The notes beneath the pieces were generated by a model. It searched no databases, was not told the DNA's origin, and saw only the letters and a program-made list of their open reading frames with translations. Below, piece by piece: positions 35,116-46,621 of a DNA stretch of 64,000 nt. This DNA comes from Synanceia verrucosa (taxonomy: Eukaryota > Chordata > Actinopteri > Perciformes > Synanceiidae). The stretch covers positions 19,819,479 through 19,883,478 of the forward strand of contig CM056559.1 in the NCBI GenBank assembly GCA_029721515.1, given 5' to 3'. A program made the translations under genes and the position numbers. The stretch's first letter is position 1, and each line of letters begins with the position of its first letter.

Positions 35116-36457
35116 GTTCTGCGTGTCACATCTGTCCATTTTGTTGTCCTGTTTTTAAGACTAGGAGACTCTACAGGCAGGTTGTTGCAGCAGATAGTCG
35201 AAACTTAAAACCCACAAACATCGACCTGCTTTTGGTGCTCGAGATTAATCATCCATCCTTTAAAAGTGTTTTACTGTATCTACTTTATGCGATCATTTTT
35301 AGGAGCTCCTCATATTTATGGAAAATTAATAAAATAAAATGTAGCCCTACATATTAAGCATACAGGTTAGCCAGCATTGTTGGCAGAGAAGGCAAACTAA
35401 TCTGCCCATGAGGAATTAAACTCTATTTTATTATCTAGAATATTTGAAAACTAACTCTTCTTAGCAAGCTCTTCCTGCAGGTTTTTATCACCTGCTGCTC
35501 CTCAGAAGATGCCTCCTTCAGCTCTGCTGTGATCATTTATATTTAAAATTTACAAATTATAGAGTGAAACTCACCACAGAATCACCATTGGAAGGATAAT
35601 CTAGAAACATGGGTTTGTAGCTCGAAGTAGAAGCTGCACAAATATCATATATATTTTTTAATTATAATGACACAGTGAAAGAAAAAAAAATCCTACATTA
35701 CAAATGTGATATTAGCCACTTTATTTATATATTTGAAATGTAGCAACTAAAAACAAACAAAGAGCAAGTGCAATAAATGACTTAGACTTTTGGCTGCTTA
35801 AATAAATAAATAAGGTTTTCCTCAAGAATTAAAAGTAACACAAAGTGAGTACATTTTGTGGGTGAAATATTCCTTTAAGGCAAAAACACAGATCAATACT
35901 CTGCTGCATTGTATTGTATTTGTACTGCGTAGTGTTTGCAGAAGTGTTACTGCTGTGGAGAAAAAAAAAAGATGCTTTTATTTCATTCAGTCCAAACAAA
36001 AACCAAATGTCACCACAAATCAGAGAATGACGTGTTGAACGTTGCTTTTCCTCATGGAGTATTCAAAATATTATAAAACACTGGAGCGGTTTAAAGAGGA
36101 TTAAAGCTGGACGCTTCACAGACACAACAGAAGATAAAACATACACACTTCATCTTAAATTATAAATCAAATTTAATTTCTGTACATGTTTGTTGAAATG
36201 TTGACACGATAAAGTTTATTTAACATCTTCTGGCTTGTAACTCTTTAATAGGTGCTGCTCCAGTATGTTGTGACATTTAATTAAAATGTAGAAGTAAAGC
36301 ATTGATGGTCATTATGGTTGATCTGAGCTCTGTGTTTTCACTAATCCTGAAGGTTTTATTATTTTTCTAAATAAATTTAAAGATTAAAGAATCGTAAAAA
36401 GTTTTTGTTTCCCAGGGACAATTTCCTAAATATCCAGAACAAAACAAGTTTATTAGA
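35116..36457. other. hmbs-ubash3b intergenic, no supported gene
   Basis: AT-rich unique sequence with short A runs; no gene or named repeat recognised. Confidence 0.4.
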
Positions 36458-36880
36458 GCAGCTGTCCTGTTTATCTCAAAGAGCCTCCAGCATCAATTCA
36501 TTCACTTTAACTGGACTCTTTCTTTCTCACTGAGTTTCACCCATGCTCAACCATGAGTGACGAATTTAAACTGAATTCACCTTTTAGACCAAATTTTAAA
36601 TTGAGAATATCATACAACCACTAAAACACATTTCTTTTCTGTTCAGGAATAACAGGAAATAATTGGAATTTAACATCTCAATCAAAAATAATAATAATAC
36701 TACTACTACTACTACTAATAATAATAATAATGTGCTTTGATATTTTTTCTGCTTTTTTGTAAAGCAGTTAATTTTGATTAAAGATCTTGCACACACTGGT
36801 GGATTAGAGGAACAAAAAACACTGTTAATTTAGGACACTTTACAGTGGGTGGTGGGATAATAAATCTGTTAATCTCTGTA
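36458..36880. repeat. Interspersed repeat family R1, copy 3
   Basis: Starts TTAGAGCAGCTG, then AGAGCCTCCAGCATC, ACTGGACTCTTTCTTTC, GTTCAGGAATAACAGGAAAT and CACACTGGTGGATTA, ending near TTAATCTCTG. Same block order as copies at 4437 and 43966. Contains a local (ACT)n/(AAT)n run at 36698-36729. Confidence 0.7.
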
Positions 36881-38409
36881 TATTTTTATAATATTTATTA
36901 CACAGCATTATCAAACACTTGATTCTCATGAATCTGTTATTTCTTTAAAGCAGGATGAAGTTGTGGAGGATTGTATAATGAAGATATTGGGATAATATAT
37001 GGTGGGAAATACTCTCACCGCTCTTCACATGTGAAGTTTGACATGATCAGACACGTTTCTTGCTGAGAGTTTGAAGAGAAGACTCATGCTTTCGTATAAA
37101 TTTTCCCTGCAGAGACAAACAAATGTCATATTTGCATTCATCCATCATGGACTGTGTCTTTTTATGACTGTAGTTTTAATTTATTTATAGTTTTTCAGGC
37201 AAAAAGGTTTCTTGGCCAGGTGCGGTGACTTCCTGTCTAGCAACAAAATCAAAGAGTTTATTAGTAGGCATATATTTATTGATCCTCTAATCTAACTTCC
37301 AGCAAGAGGGTGAATTTTACAATTTAACGACCACCCCAGACAATACATATTTAGCGCAGAGATACTGAATTATAACAGGATTAGCCTTCCCTCATGACAC
37401 AAGCTTTTATTGCAAAATATAAATAAAACTGATCTTATCTGGGATTATTTTGGATAAACTCAGTACAGGTCCTGGTTTTGTTGGTGAAAATCTCATTGAG
37501 GACGATTAAAACTTGACTTAAATGTTACGATTGAATTGTATGGAATCACCTGATGCCACAGACAGGAACCAATGTCAATAAAATATCTCTAAAAGGCTCC
37601 AGAAGTGAAATGAAAGCATCTGATGACAAGTTCAAAACATGCAGCTTTCATCGTGTCTTAACTTGAGTAATGTGTGTAAAGCATCGGCCTGAGCAAACTC
37701 TCTGTTTCCTGTTTAGAAACAGCATCTCCGTCCGGCAGGAGTCAGCGCTTTAAATCCAACAACAACAACAACAACACAGTCAGTTTTCACAGCTGCACAT
37801 CTTCAGTGCAGTCAACACCTGAGATACGGAGCATGCTGCAAAAAGAAAACATTTAGAAATAAATAAAAATGCAACCGGAAGACTTTTTGTTCGCCCCTTA
37901 AAAAAACATGATTATTTACAGCTACTCTGAACCCTTTGAACAACATTTAACAAAATAAAATGTGCTGGACCAGAATCAAGAAGCTACTGTATGATTGTCA
38001 ACAGTGCAAGTTGTGCTGTTAATAGTTGTTTTTTGTTGTTTGAATACACGGCATGAATGGCAGAAGACACTCAGGAAGACCAACCCCCCCAGCACTGATA
38101 TGTTTTCCCTCAGCCACTGAAGGTTTGATCAGACTCTCCTCACAGCTTTAGCGAAGCTTCAAAATGCATAAAGTATGTTTACAGAAGGCGAACATCGACT
38201 CGGTGCAGCTGCTGCCCACTTCTCCGTCATTCCTGCAGATTAAACAACACTGTTATGACATTTGAAAGTTGCTAAATGACTGACAGACAGTTCCCTCGTC
38301 TGACAGGAAGCCTCTTATTTTGAAGGGGGCCTACTGGTCTGAGGCCTGTTCCTGTGGTCGGAGGGAGGGAGCACAGTGGTGTCAGGCTGGCCTGAGGTCA
38401 GATCAGAGG
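36881..38409 (-). other. ubash3b: Presumed ubash3b 3' UTR and flank
   Basis: No ORF of interest. A minus-strand AATAAA lies at 37406-37411, about 1.0 kb after the stop codon, and others lie further on (for example near 37256); which is used cannot be told. Contains (AAC)n at 37757-37776. Confidence 0.35.
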
Positions 38410-41400
38410 TCATTCCTGTAGCAGCGTCTCCCTCCAGTCAAAGGAGTGGTTCGGTCCATGAGTGAGGGGGAGGATGGGAGGGTCCACTAGCTGCCACACC
38501 CCCATTTCTCCCTGCTCCTCACAGGAGCAGAAGCCCAGGTATGGGATCTGAGGAGCAGGCAAGAGTAGTACTTTTAGCAGTAGTACTTTTAGTAGTACTT
38601 GAGAAGAAAGTCAAGGCAGTGACAGGTTTTAAAGTTTCGAGGTTAAGTACTTCAGGCTTGGACAAAATCAGGAGGTTAACCTTTTACTACTAGTGTACTA
38701 CTACTACTACTACTACTACGGTAGTACTTCTGCAATATTACTGTAATACTACAGTACTACTACTACTACTACTACTAAAATTAATAACTGTCCATGACAA
38801 TCTTTCCATATGCCTGCATAAAAATAAAATACATCTACATGTAACAGTGTAGTTCTCTTATTTTACCACTAGAGGACTCTGTGGTGGTACTGCTGCTATT
38901 TAGGACAGCTTTTGTGAATAATTTTTAATAAAAAAAAGTGAGTATATGGTTATAATAGTATGTATATTTTATATATTTTATAATGTTTTTCATTGTTCAT
39001 TTTTGTTTGTTTCATTGTATTTCAACGTCATTAACTGTAAAACCCGAAGCTTGAGTGCCATTGACATTATTTTTATGTCAAATTGTTTTTTTCGGCAGCA
39101 GGTCGCCGATAGTTGTCTCCCGCAGCCTGTGAGTAATGTTGGGGCTTCTGGGAGATGTAGTTGGAGCATAAAGAGATGGTACACGCCACAGAGATCAAAG
39201 CAGGAAGTGGAGACGATTGCAATTAGAGAGCAAAACAGATGGATTCTGGACAAAAAGTAGCATTTAGGGTGGGTGTGGCCTCTACCTCTACTCTAAAACA
39301 AGAATAGAACAAGGTAAAAACATTTTTTTTTTCAGAGACATAGAACAAAATATTCTGTAGGTCTTGAAATGACTCAAAATGGGCAAAAACTGCTGGCTTT
39401 CTGTTTTTAAAACGGCTGACACTCTGGTTAAAAGTGTTTATCTGCTGTGTGAAACAGTAACTGCCGCTGTGAAAAAATGTTTTGTTGCAGAGATGCATAT
39501 TATTTTTTTATGCCTCTCCTTGGCACATAAAAGAAGGGGAACCCCTACTGTAAGTCATTCATTTTCTAAAGCGTTGGAATGTAAAACTTATATTTTTTCC
39601 CCTTTTCGCTGGTAAATAAAATGACATCCACTTTTTTCCGTTTGCTAAAATCACCTTTCACTTGGAGACATCAGTCGACTCTGTGGGTGAATAAAAAACA
39701 ACTTTTTGGACATTAAACAACTTGGTTTGAGTTCTGAAGTTTTTGGAGGACAATATATTTTTGCACATCCAGCCACAGTGGACATGAAGTGAAGCCAGAT
39801 GGTCAAGGCAGTGGGATGAATGAAAGGACAAATAAAAATCAGATGGACCACGTCAGAATAAAAAGACGTGCAGTGAACAGACCTTTCGGACGACTTGGAT
39901 GAAGTCCTTGGCGCTCTGTGGGCCGCGGCCCTGCAGCTGCCGTGTGCAGGCCTCTAAGGAAGAAGCGTGGGCGACAATCAGCACGTTGTTTCCTGCAGAG
40001 AGGAAACGCATCATCAGCCGTGGACGGACAATGAAGGGAAAGTTCGCCTACATACAGAGGACTCTACAGCCTCTTCCAGATGCTGCAGGAGCTTTGCTGT
40101 GGGCCTCTCACCAGTGTTTTTGCAGTCGGACAGGATGTCTTTGGTCACTTGGTAGCTCCGACTCATGTAGTTCTCGTAGGACTCAGACACAGTGAGCTTG
40201 CTGACTGGGATCAGAGGTCTAGATGGGACAAACTTTGACATGACTAAAAGATTCACATTACTTGCAATTAATGGCACAAGGTGTGTCTGTATCACCTGTA
40301 TGTTGTGTCCACACTGAAGTGGGATGCAGCCAGGTCAGAGGGAGGTATCCATGCAGGCAGCGAGTTCCCAGAAACCCACTTGGTCCATTCAAAAAGGCCT
40401 GGCTCCACTCGCACCTTCAGCTTCCCATCCTGCTGCAGCCCTGTTCACAAACACAGTTCATTAGAGATAAGGCTTAAATGTATAAAAGGAAGGAGACATA
40501 GAGGATCCTATTTATAAAAATGTCAAATAAAGGCATGAAAAAAACTAAAAGTACAGTGTGCCATAAATAATCATGGTAGAGTTTGTCCAGAAATGTCATA
40601 AATAGTCATAATATAGCACATTGAAAAGTTCATGAAAAAATCTCATGCTATAATGTTGAAAATTTTGTTAACAAATTTTAAAGGATAGAGAAAAAAACGA
40701 AAAATTTAGGAAAGACGGTCATAGTAATGTACTGTATGTCAAAAAAGGCATGAAAAATGTCAAAACCATAAATAGTCATAAGTCCAGTGACGTGCAGTGA
40801 GGTTCATGGCTGGTGAGGCACTGACTCCTCTGGAGTCAGATTTACAATTCTAAGAACTGAAAAGAGCATCTTATTTTACTATTCATCTAACAGCAAGCAA
40901 CTGCAAATGTTATTTTGCAACACAGGAGCTGGATGCATATCATAAAAAGTCGTACTTTGATGTGTCAAAACTTTCACAAAAATAACAGTATGGTCACAGT
41001 CAGGTCATAATGTCAAAAAAGTATTAAAAAACACAGTATGCCATAAATAGTCAGAAATATAATGAAAAGTCATAATTGTATTTACCTTTCAGGATGTTCT
41101 GTGCTGTCTGAACGCATCGCAGAGACGGAGAGCAGTACACAAAGTCGATCACTGTGTTGCTCTCTAACAGGGCCTCACCTGAAAGAGCACAGAGGGAGCA
41201 CTTCACCAACATGACGCCACACCAGGGCTCAATCCCAAACTGCCTCCTAACCCCTAACCCTAACCCTAATCCACCTGACAACACAAATGAAACAAAAAGC
41301 TGGTTTGGAAAGATAAAAAAGACGAAATAGCACATCTTACTGCTGGCTTGATTTTGCAGACCTGGCTCCTCAAAATGTGAGAACAACTGGCAGCAAAATT

Positions 41401-44400
41401 CATACGACTTCATTTGTTTGATTGTAAATGTCAAATGCTACTGGGGTTAAAAGACTTGTGGAATCACTCAAAATGATTTGAGGCATAATGTAGCTCCTCC
41501 TGCACAGGAGGCGTCTTTCTGTTGCCATGGCGACGAGTGCTTCCGTTTTCCAGTGGAGTGAGGAGGGCGTCTCATACCTGCTCATCTTATTTATACCCTT
41601 CCCCCTTCAGTTAAAATGCCCTCCACAGCTGGAGTGAGACTTAATTTGGAGCGACACTCTGTGGTGATGGGTAGTATGTAGGGGGCAGACTGGGACTGAC
41701 CACAGGAGTTGTGGATCAGATCTACTGGAGACTCACCCACTAGTCGAGCCTGTGTGGATCCAAACACAGTGATGGGAGCGTCCATGTCATAATCCCTCTG
41801 CCCGCCCCACAGCGGCAAACTGGGAGGCATGTTCAGATTGGAGCGTACATATCGACCTGCAGAACAACCAGACAACACATTTGAGGAGGTTTCTTGAGGG
41901 GAAGGAGCGTCTACCTGTACCTTTGTTTCTCACCTTTGCTGTCTGAGCAGAGGGAGAGCCAGTGTTTGCCAAAGACGACATCCATCCTTTCACCGTGCCG
42001 ACACACAAAAAGTGTCCGCTTGGGCTGCCGAGAGTGGCTACCGCTAATCCGCAGGACCTGCTGAAAATAAACTGCTTTGTGGAAACATATAAACACGTTT
42101 ATAGGATTCTTACTGACAGATGGCAGCGTGTAATATGTACCTGCATTGGATGACAAATGAGGCTGAGGGTGGGCGTGTCTCCAGGACTGGTGTTATCGGG
42201 GCGTCGGCTGTCCAGCAGCCCATCAAACATCCCTTTCTCCTTACTGGTCTTGTCACTGGGCCCACAGCTGAAGAATGAATGGGAGCTGTGGTGGACAAGC
42301 AGCACAGGATCATTTCTGTCCTATAGTGACTATGATATTTGCAACTAGGGTTGCTAGGGGAATAGACGGGACTTCACAGGAATAAACAGAAATAAACCAG
42401 GTAACGAAGAACTTAAATGTAGTTGAGGAAAGTAAATTGCGGCATAATTTTGGCTCAGACAACCAGATTTAATGCAAGTACAACATCTCTGCTGTTCCTT
42501 CATCACATGCACACAGCAGCACTTTGCTTACTGCAGGACTGCAGACACATACAGTGTTGGTGTTTACTGTCTGTCGCATGTTAAGTGACAAGAACTTGAA
42601 CTACAGAAAAGTAAGTTTGATGTAATTTAGAAAAGAGCATGAATGTGTTCAAAGTGGCTCTCTGACAGTTCCATTCTTCATCTCAAGAGGACATTATGAT
42701 CTGGTGGTTGCATAGCAAAAGGTCAAGGGGTCACCATAACTATTCCGACCACCCTCTGGTAATTAGACTATCCATCCTCTGGCCTGGGATGTGTTGGACG
42801 CCCTTACTGTAAGCTTACATCTGTTTATATTGTTTTTTGGTAGTTAAGACCCCGCTCTGTGGCTCACCCATGGAAGACCCAGGTGTCGGACTCATCGGCC
42901 AGGCTGACGTAGTTCTCAGGCAGCAGACCAGACAGTCCAGAGGCTAGGGAGGTCCCGTAGACCCAGCCCTCACTGGTGCTGCTCTGATCCACCGGGGACA
43001 TGAAGACAAAATCACCAGGAACCAGCTCCAGCTCGTCCTCGTTCTGAGGTGTGTAGGGGTACATCACACGCAGCGTCTGCAGAGACACGACAGTTATTGA
43101 CAATTGTTCTGAGGCTGTGATCCTTGAAACGTTGAAACTAATGTGAGCATTAGCCACCTCGTGATTTGCAAACCGGATGTCCCGGGAGAACAGGACTGCC
43201 AACCAGTCGCAGCCCAGCTTGACCTCGATGCCCTTGGCCAGTTTCTCCAGCGATGGAAGGTGGTTGGTGGGGAAGTTGTAAGCCAGAGTTACATGGAGCT
43301 GCTTCTTATGAGGCTCCACATGTACCTCTAGAGGGGTACGATGGCATAGGGACACTGTTTAACATCTCATATCAAAATCACCATCATCATGAGGTGTGGA
43401 TGACACACTCTGAACTGTCTCTTTACCAGAAACAGAAGTATGACAGGGCATTAGCACTAACACCACCTCTCTAATCTGATTTGGCATTTAGCTGTCTGAA
43501 ATACTGTTTGGCAGTCAGTCTCATTTTTGCCTGTGCTTCAACAAAGATTACCGTGACAGACTGAGTGCTTTAATAACCCAACATGACTGCTGATCATTTA
43601 CTGTATAAGACAGCTGGTCAACACATATTATACACTGCTGAATGTACAGAGCTGAACTAAGGTATTAGAGCAGCAAAGAGCATAAATCGATTGGCAGATT
43701 TAAATTGTGTTTTTCAATAGTCAGACATATATCTACATGCATTTATCATGAAGATTGGGCTTCCATATGACTGCACACCAACATTTTTACTGTGTATTTA
43801 GAACTACATGCATTCATAGCTTCAGTTTACGACAAATATAAAATTGTTTTGGGGCCTGCAATCTTTCTCTATCCAGGTTATAGCTTCAATTATTTTTTAA
43901 CAAGTTTGCTGCATTTTATGCTATTTTTAGTCCATATATCTACTAAATATACTGTTTGACAAATGTATTAGAGCAGCAAACTGGTTAACTGGAACTCTTT
44001 CTTTCTCACTGAGTTCCTTACACTTCACCATTTTGAACAGGAGTGAGGAATTTAAACTAAATTCACCTTTTTAGACTCAAATTTGAGCCAGAACACAGGA
44101 ACTTTGTGAGACATCAAATATTAATCCAGAATAACAAACAACCACTAAAACCAATTTTCTGTTCAATAATGACAGGAAATAACTGGAATCTCAATCAAAA
44201 AATATAATGCATATTGCTACTTTTTCTGCTTTTTTTGTAAAACAGTACATGTTACAATTCCTGCACAACAACAATAATTCTATTTTCGCATTAAAGATAT
44301 CATTTTGATTTAAGAGAATGCACACATTGGTGAATTAACCATTACAGAAACATTAAACATATTTTGGTAATCAGCAATACTTTTAATTTATAGGGCAGTG

Positions 44401-46621
44401 GTGGTAAACACGTGACACTGGGTGGTGGTCTAATACATTTGTTAAGCTCTGAAAAAAAACAAGACAGACACTAGCTAACAAAACCAAGGCATTTTGTTCC
44501 TACCTGCCTTCCTGATGGCCTCTGTGGCGAAGTCAGCTGCAAACTGCTTGAGGATGTCGGCCACCTGTTCCTCCACGAACAGACCGATGAAGTTGGAGGA
44601 TGTGTAGAGCTCTAGAGGCAGCGGGCTCGGGAAACGACCCCGCCACTGCTGGACGGACACTTGGAGGGCTTCGCATAGAGCTTCCACTTTGTGGTCGGCA
44701 CACTGTGGGAGGAGGAGGGAGGTGATGGGACCGTTGTTGACTTTATCTTTCTGTTAAAGTGAAGATTCTTTTTCATCCAGACAGACTGGTGTCAGTTTGA
44801 CAGGACGTTGAATAAGAGCTTCAAGCTGCAGGTGGAAACTTTGTTAAATGTAATTTAATTTATATCCTGGTCGTAGCGCAGGAGACAGATAATCTGTGAA
44901 AGCTGTCAATCACTGCTCATAAAACTGACAAACTATGCAGCGCCCATCAAACACAAATCCTGCTACTCTGATGCTTCTCTTTTCTCCCCTCCAGTGTTTT
45001 CATAAAAATATTTTATAAAAACAAGAAATTACAGTACAGGTGTGTAGTTTGATACTTTTGATTGGAGTTCATGAATTACATTGTTCTCCTTTGCACTAGG
45101 ACAGGGGTCTGCTTTACTATCAAGAGTCATGTGTCCTCCTCTTCCACCAAATAACACTTTAAGGAGCTGCAAAACAAAATACAGCTTTGAAAGTTTTATA
45201 AGTAATTATACTGCATTTACAAAAGCTATAATTTGTTGCATTTATTTTACTATATATATAATTATTCGGCATCTACAAAAAAATTAATTTGTTGCATTCA
45301 TGTGAATATAGAGCAACAACAAAGAAAAACTCATTTTTTTCAATTGGTCCTTTAGATGCCCCTCATACTTATGGAAAATTTCCCACTTTGTGGCTAATTT
45401 GTTGTCAGATATCAAGCATACAGGCAAGCCAGCATTGTTGGCAGGGAAGGCGAATTAATCTGTCCATGCAGGACTGTTTTCATCCATCCATCCATTATCT
45501 ACCGCTTATCCTCATAGGATCTCGGGGGAGCTGGAGCCTATCCTAGCTGTCTTATGGCGTAAGGCAGGGTACACCCTGGACAAGTGTCCACCTCATCACA
45601 GGATACATAGAGACAGACAACCATTCACACTCACATTCACACCTACGGTCAATTTAAATTAGCCAATTAACCTAATCCCCATGCATGTTTTTGGATGGTG
45701 GGAGGAGTACCTGGAGAGAACCCACACAGACACGGGGAGAACATGCAAACTCAACACAGAAAGGCCCCGGGATTCGAACCCGGTACCTTCTTGCTGTGAG
45801 GCGACAGTGCTAACCACTACATCACCGTGCCGCCACTCTGTTTTCATTATTTCTATTTATCCATTGTTAACTTACAGAGGATCTGCAGTTAAATATTTCC
45901 CCCCAAAAATCTTGCTAAATTATGAGGTAAAATAAATAATTAGAAATAAAGTAAAAAAAAATATTTCCATGGATTTTTTTTTTCCAAAGGCAGCCACTAC
46001 GGACCCTACACTACAACCCTGCACCAGGAGGATACAGAGGATCAAGCTCGTCTCATGCACTGTTGCCAGGAAATAGTGACAGCTTAAGTGTAAAATTTTT
46101 CATCGTATTTGCTTTGTTCGTATTTTATTCAGAAAATCTCGTCCCACCTACTGTCGTGAAATTGCTGTTCAAATGCCAAATTTCCATCACATAGAAGACA
46201 TTTAGAATCCATCTGAAGTTTGCTTCCTGTGTCTGAGGAATGAGATCAGATCCTATGATGGCTTTCATTCAACTCACCATGAAGAACTGGCAGAGGGTGA
46301 TGTGTGGGAAAATGTTGTGGGCCTTGTTTTTGCCACAAGTGACCCGACTTTGCTGCCAGAAGTGTGAGAGCTGGTTCTGTAGCGGCCCGCTGGGTCGCAG
46401 GTAGAGGACGAACTCCCTGGGCAGGGGGTCGTCCAGGAAGGGGTCATCCACATGGGAGAAGAGCCTGGAGAGAGAATATAACATGCCTGCAGTTCACAGC
46501 AGAGGGCAGTGTAACACCCCTAACCTGTGGAGGGTATATGTGAATGTGCACACATGCTTTAACTTACCAGTCACATGCTGCCTGCACACTCCGACCTCCT
46601 GTTGATACCAGAGCTTTCAGC
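38410..46621 (-). CDS. ubash3b: UBA and SH3 domain-containing protein B (Sts-1), partial
   Basis: Cytosolic phosphatase that dampens Syk/ZAP-70-type kinase signalling. Thirteen minus-strand exons: 46568-46621, 46278-46464, 44504-44702, 43158-43327, 42868-43076, 42141-42285, 41934-42060, 41737-41856, 41086-41178, 40296-40440, 40112-40218, 39883-39992, 38410-38547 (TGA); 1804 nt, about 601 codons. Order of domains: end of UBA (LKALVSTGGRSVQAACDW); 2H phosphoesterase with HITLC and HVTLAY; SH3 (YPYTPQNEDELELVPGD, LPENYV); histidine phosphatase with VCRHGERMD (nucleophile His), SLRCVQTA (Arg), EPGLFEWTKW and VAHASSLEAC (second His). All catalytic residues are present. The first 50 or so residues (start of UBA) are missing: exon 1 was not found up to 64000. 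Paralogue UBASH3A is less like it, for instance at KNKAHNIFPHITLCQFF. Confidence 0.95.
38564..38776. repeat. AGTAGTACTTTT short tandem and (TAC)n microsatellite
   Basis: Three loose copies of AGTAGTACTTTT at 38564-38605, then (TAC)n at 38685-38776 broken by GGTAGTACTTC. The last intron of ubash3b. Confidence 0.85.
39031..39431. mobile_element. piggyBac-like MITE, copy 2 (ubash3b last intron)
   Basis: 401 bases with TTAA at both ends (39031-39034 and 39428-39431), inverted termini CTTGAGTGCCATTG / CGGCTGACACTC, and interior matching the element at 24297-24842. Antisense ORFs in both copies share the peptide FCSLI-IVSTSCFDL, but neither reads as a transposase. Confidence 0.75.
40530..41080. 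repeat. Degenerate repeats of a CCATAAATAGTCATAA unit
   Basis: The unit CCATAAATARTCATAA, often preceded by CAGTRTG, recurs near 40559, 40597, 40767 and 41040 with spacers. At 40795-40850 a block CAGTGACGTGCAGTGAGGTT, then CTGGTGAGGCACTGACT, is the end of a widespread hAT-like fish repeat. ubash3b intron between the exons at 41086 and 40440. Confidence 0.5.
41252..41269. repeat. Short interstitial telomere-like (CCCTAA)3
   Basis: Three perfect CCCTAA units with degenerate CCTAAC before and CCCTAATCC after, in a ubash3b intron. Confidence 0.8.
41540..41690 (-). repeat. Interspersed repeat family R2, copy 2
   Basis: Inverted relative to the copy at 6172-6320; shares the CAGCTGTGGAGGGCA and TTTAACTGAAGGGGG blocks and the following GTATAAAT segment. 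It lies in the short intron just after the ubash3b exon 41737-41856. Confidence 0.65.
43966..44452. repeat. Interspersed repeat family R1, copy 4 (most complete)
   Basis: Runs from TTAGAGCAGCAAACTGG to TTAAGCTCTG, about 480 bases, with all blocks seen in the other copies in the same order. Ends read AGAGC and, inverted, CAGAGC. ubash3b intron between exons 44504 and 43327. Confidence 0.75.
45482..45835 (-). repeat. Near-full SINE-like repeat with tRNA-like head
   Basis: On the minus strand it begins GGCGGCACGGTGATGTAGTG, has TAGTGGTTAGCAC (A-box-like) and GGTTCGAATCCCGG (B-box), then TTTGCATGTTCTCCCCGTGT, and ends in GGATGGATGG repeats at 45482-45493. These are Pol III promoter boxes and a short-motif tail, as in tRNA-derived SINEs. 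It is not a functional tRNA: no cloverleaf closes. ubash3b intron. Confidence 0.8.

Noticed and set aside
45765..45835. tRNA-like sequence, also at 10388-10440, 56030-56090 and 56105-56160
   Set aside because: These have A- and B-box-like motifs but no closing cloverleaf or acceptor stem, and they continue into repeat bodies. They are SINE-like heads, not tRNA genes.
38410..46621. Assignment as UBASH3A
   Set aside because: The 2H phosphoesterase, SH3 and phosphatase segments read much closer to UBASH3B, including intact RHG and VAHASS motifs.
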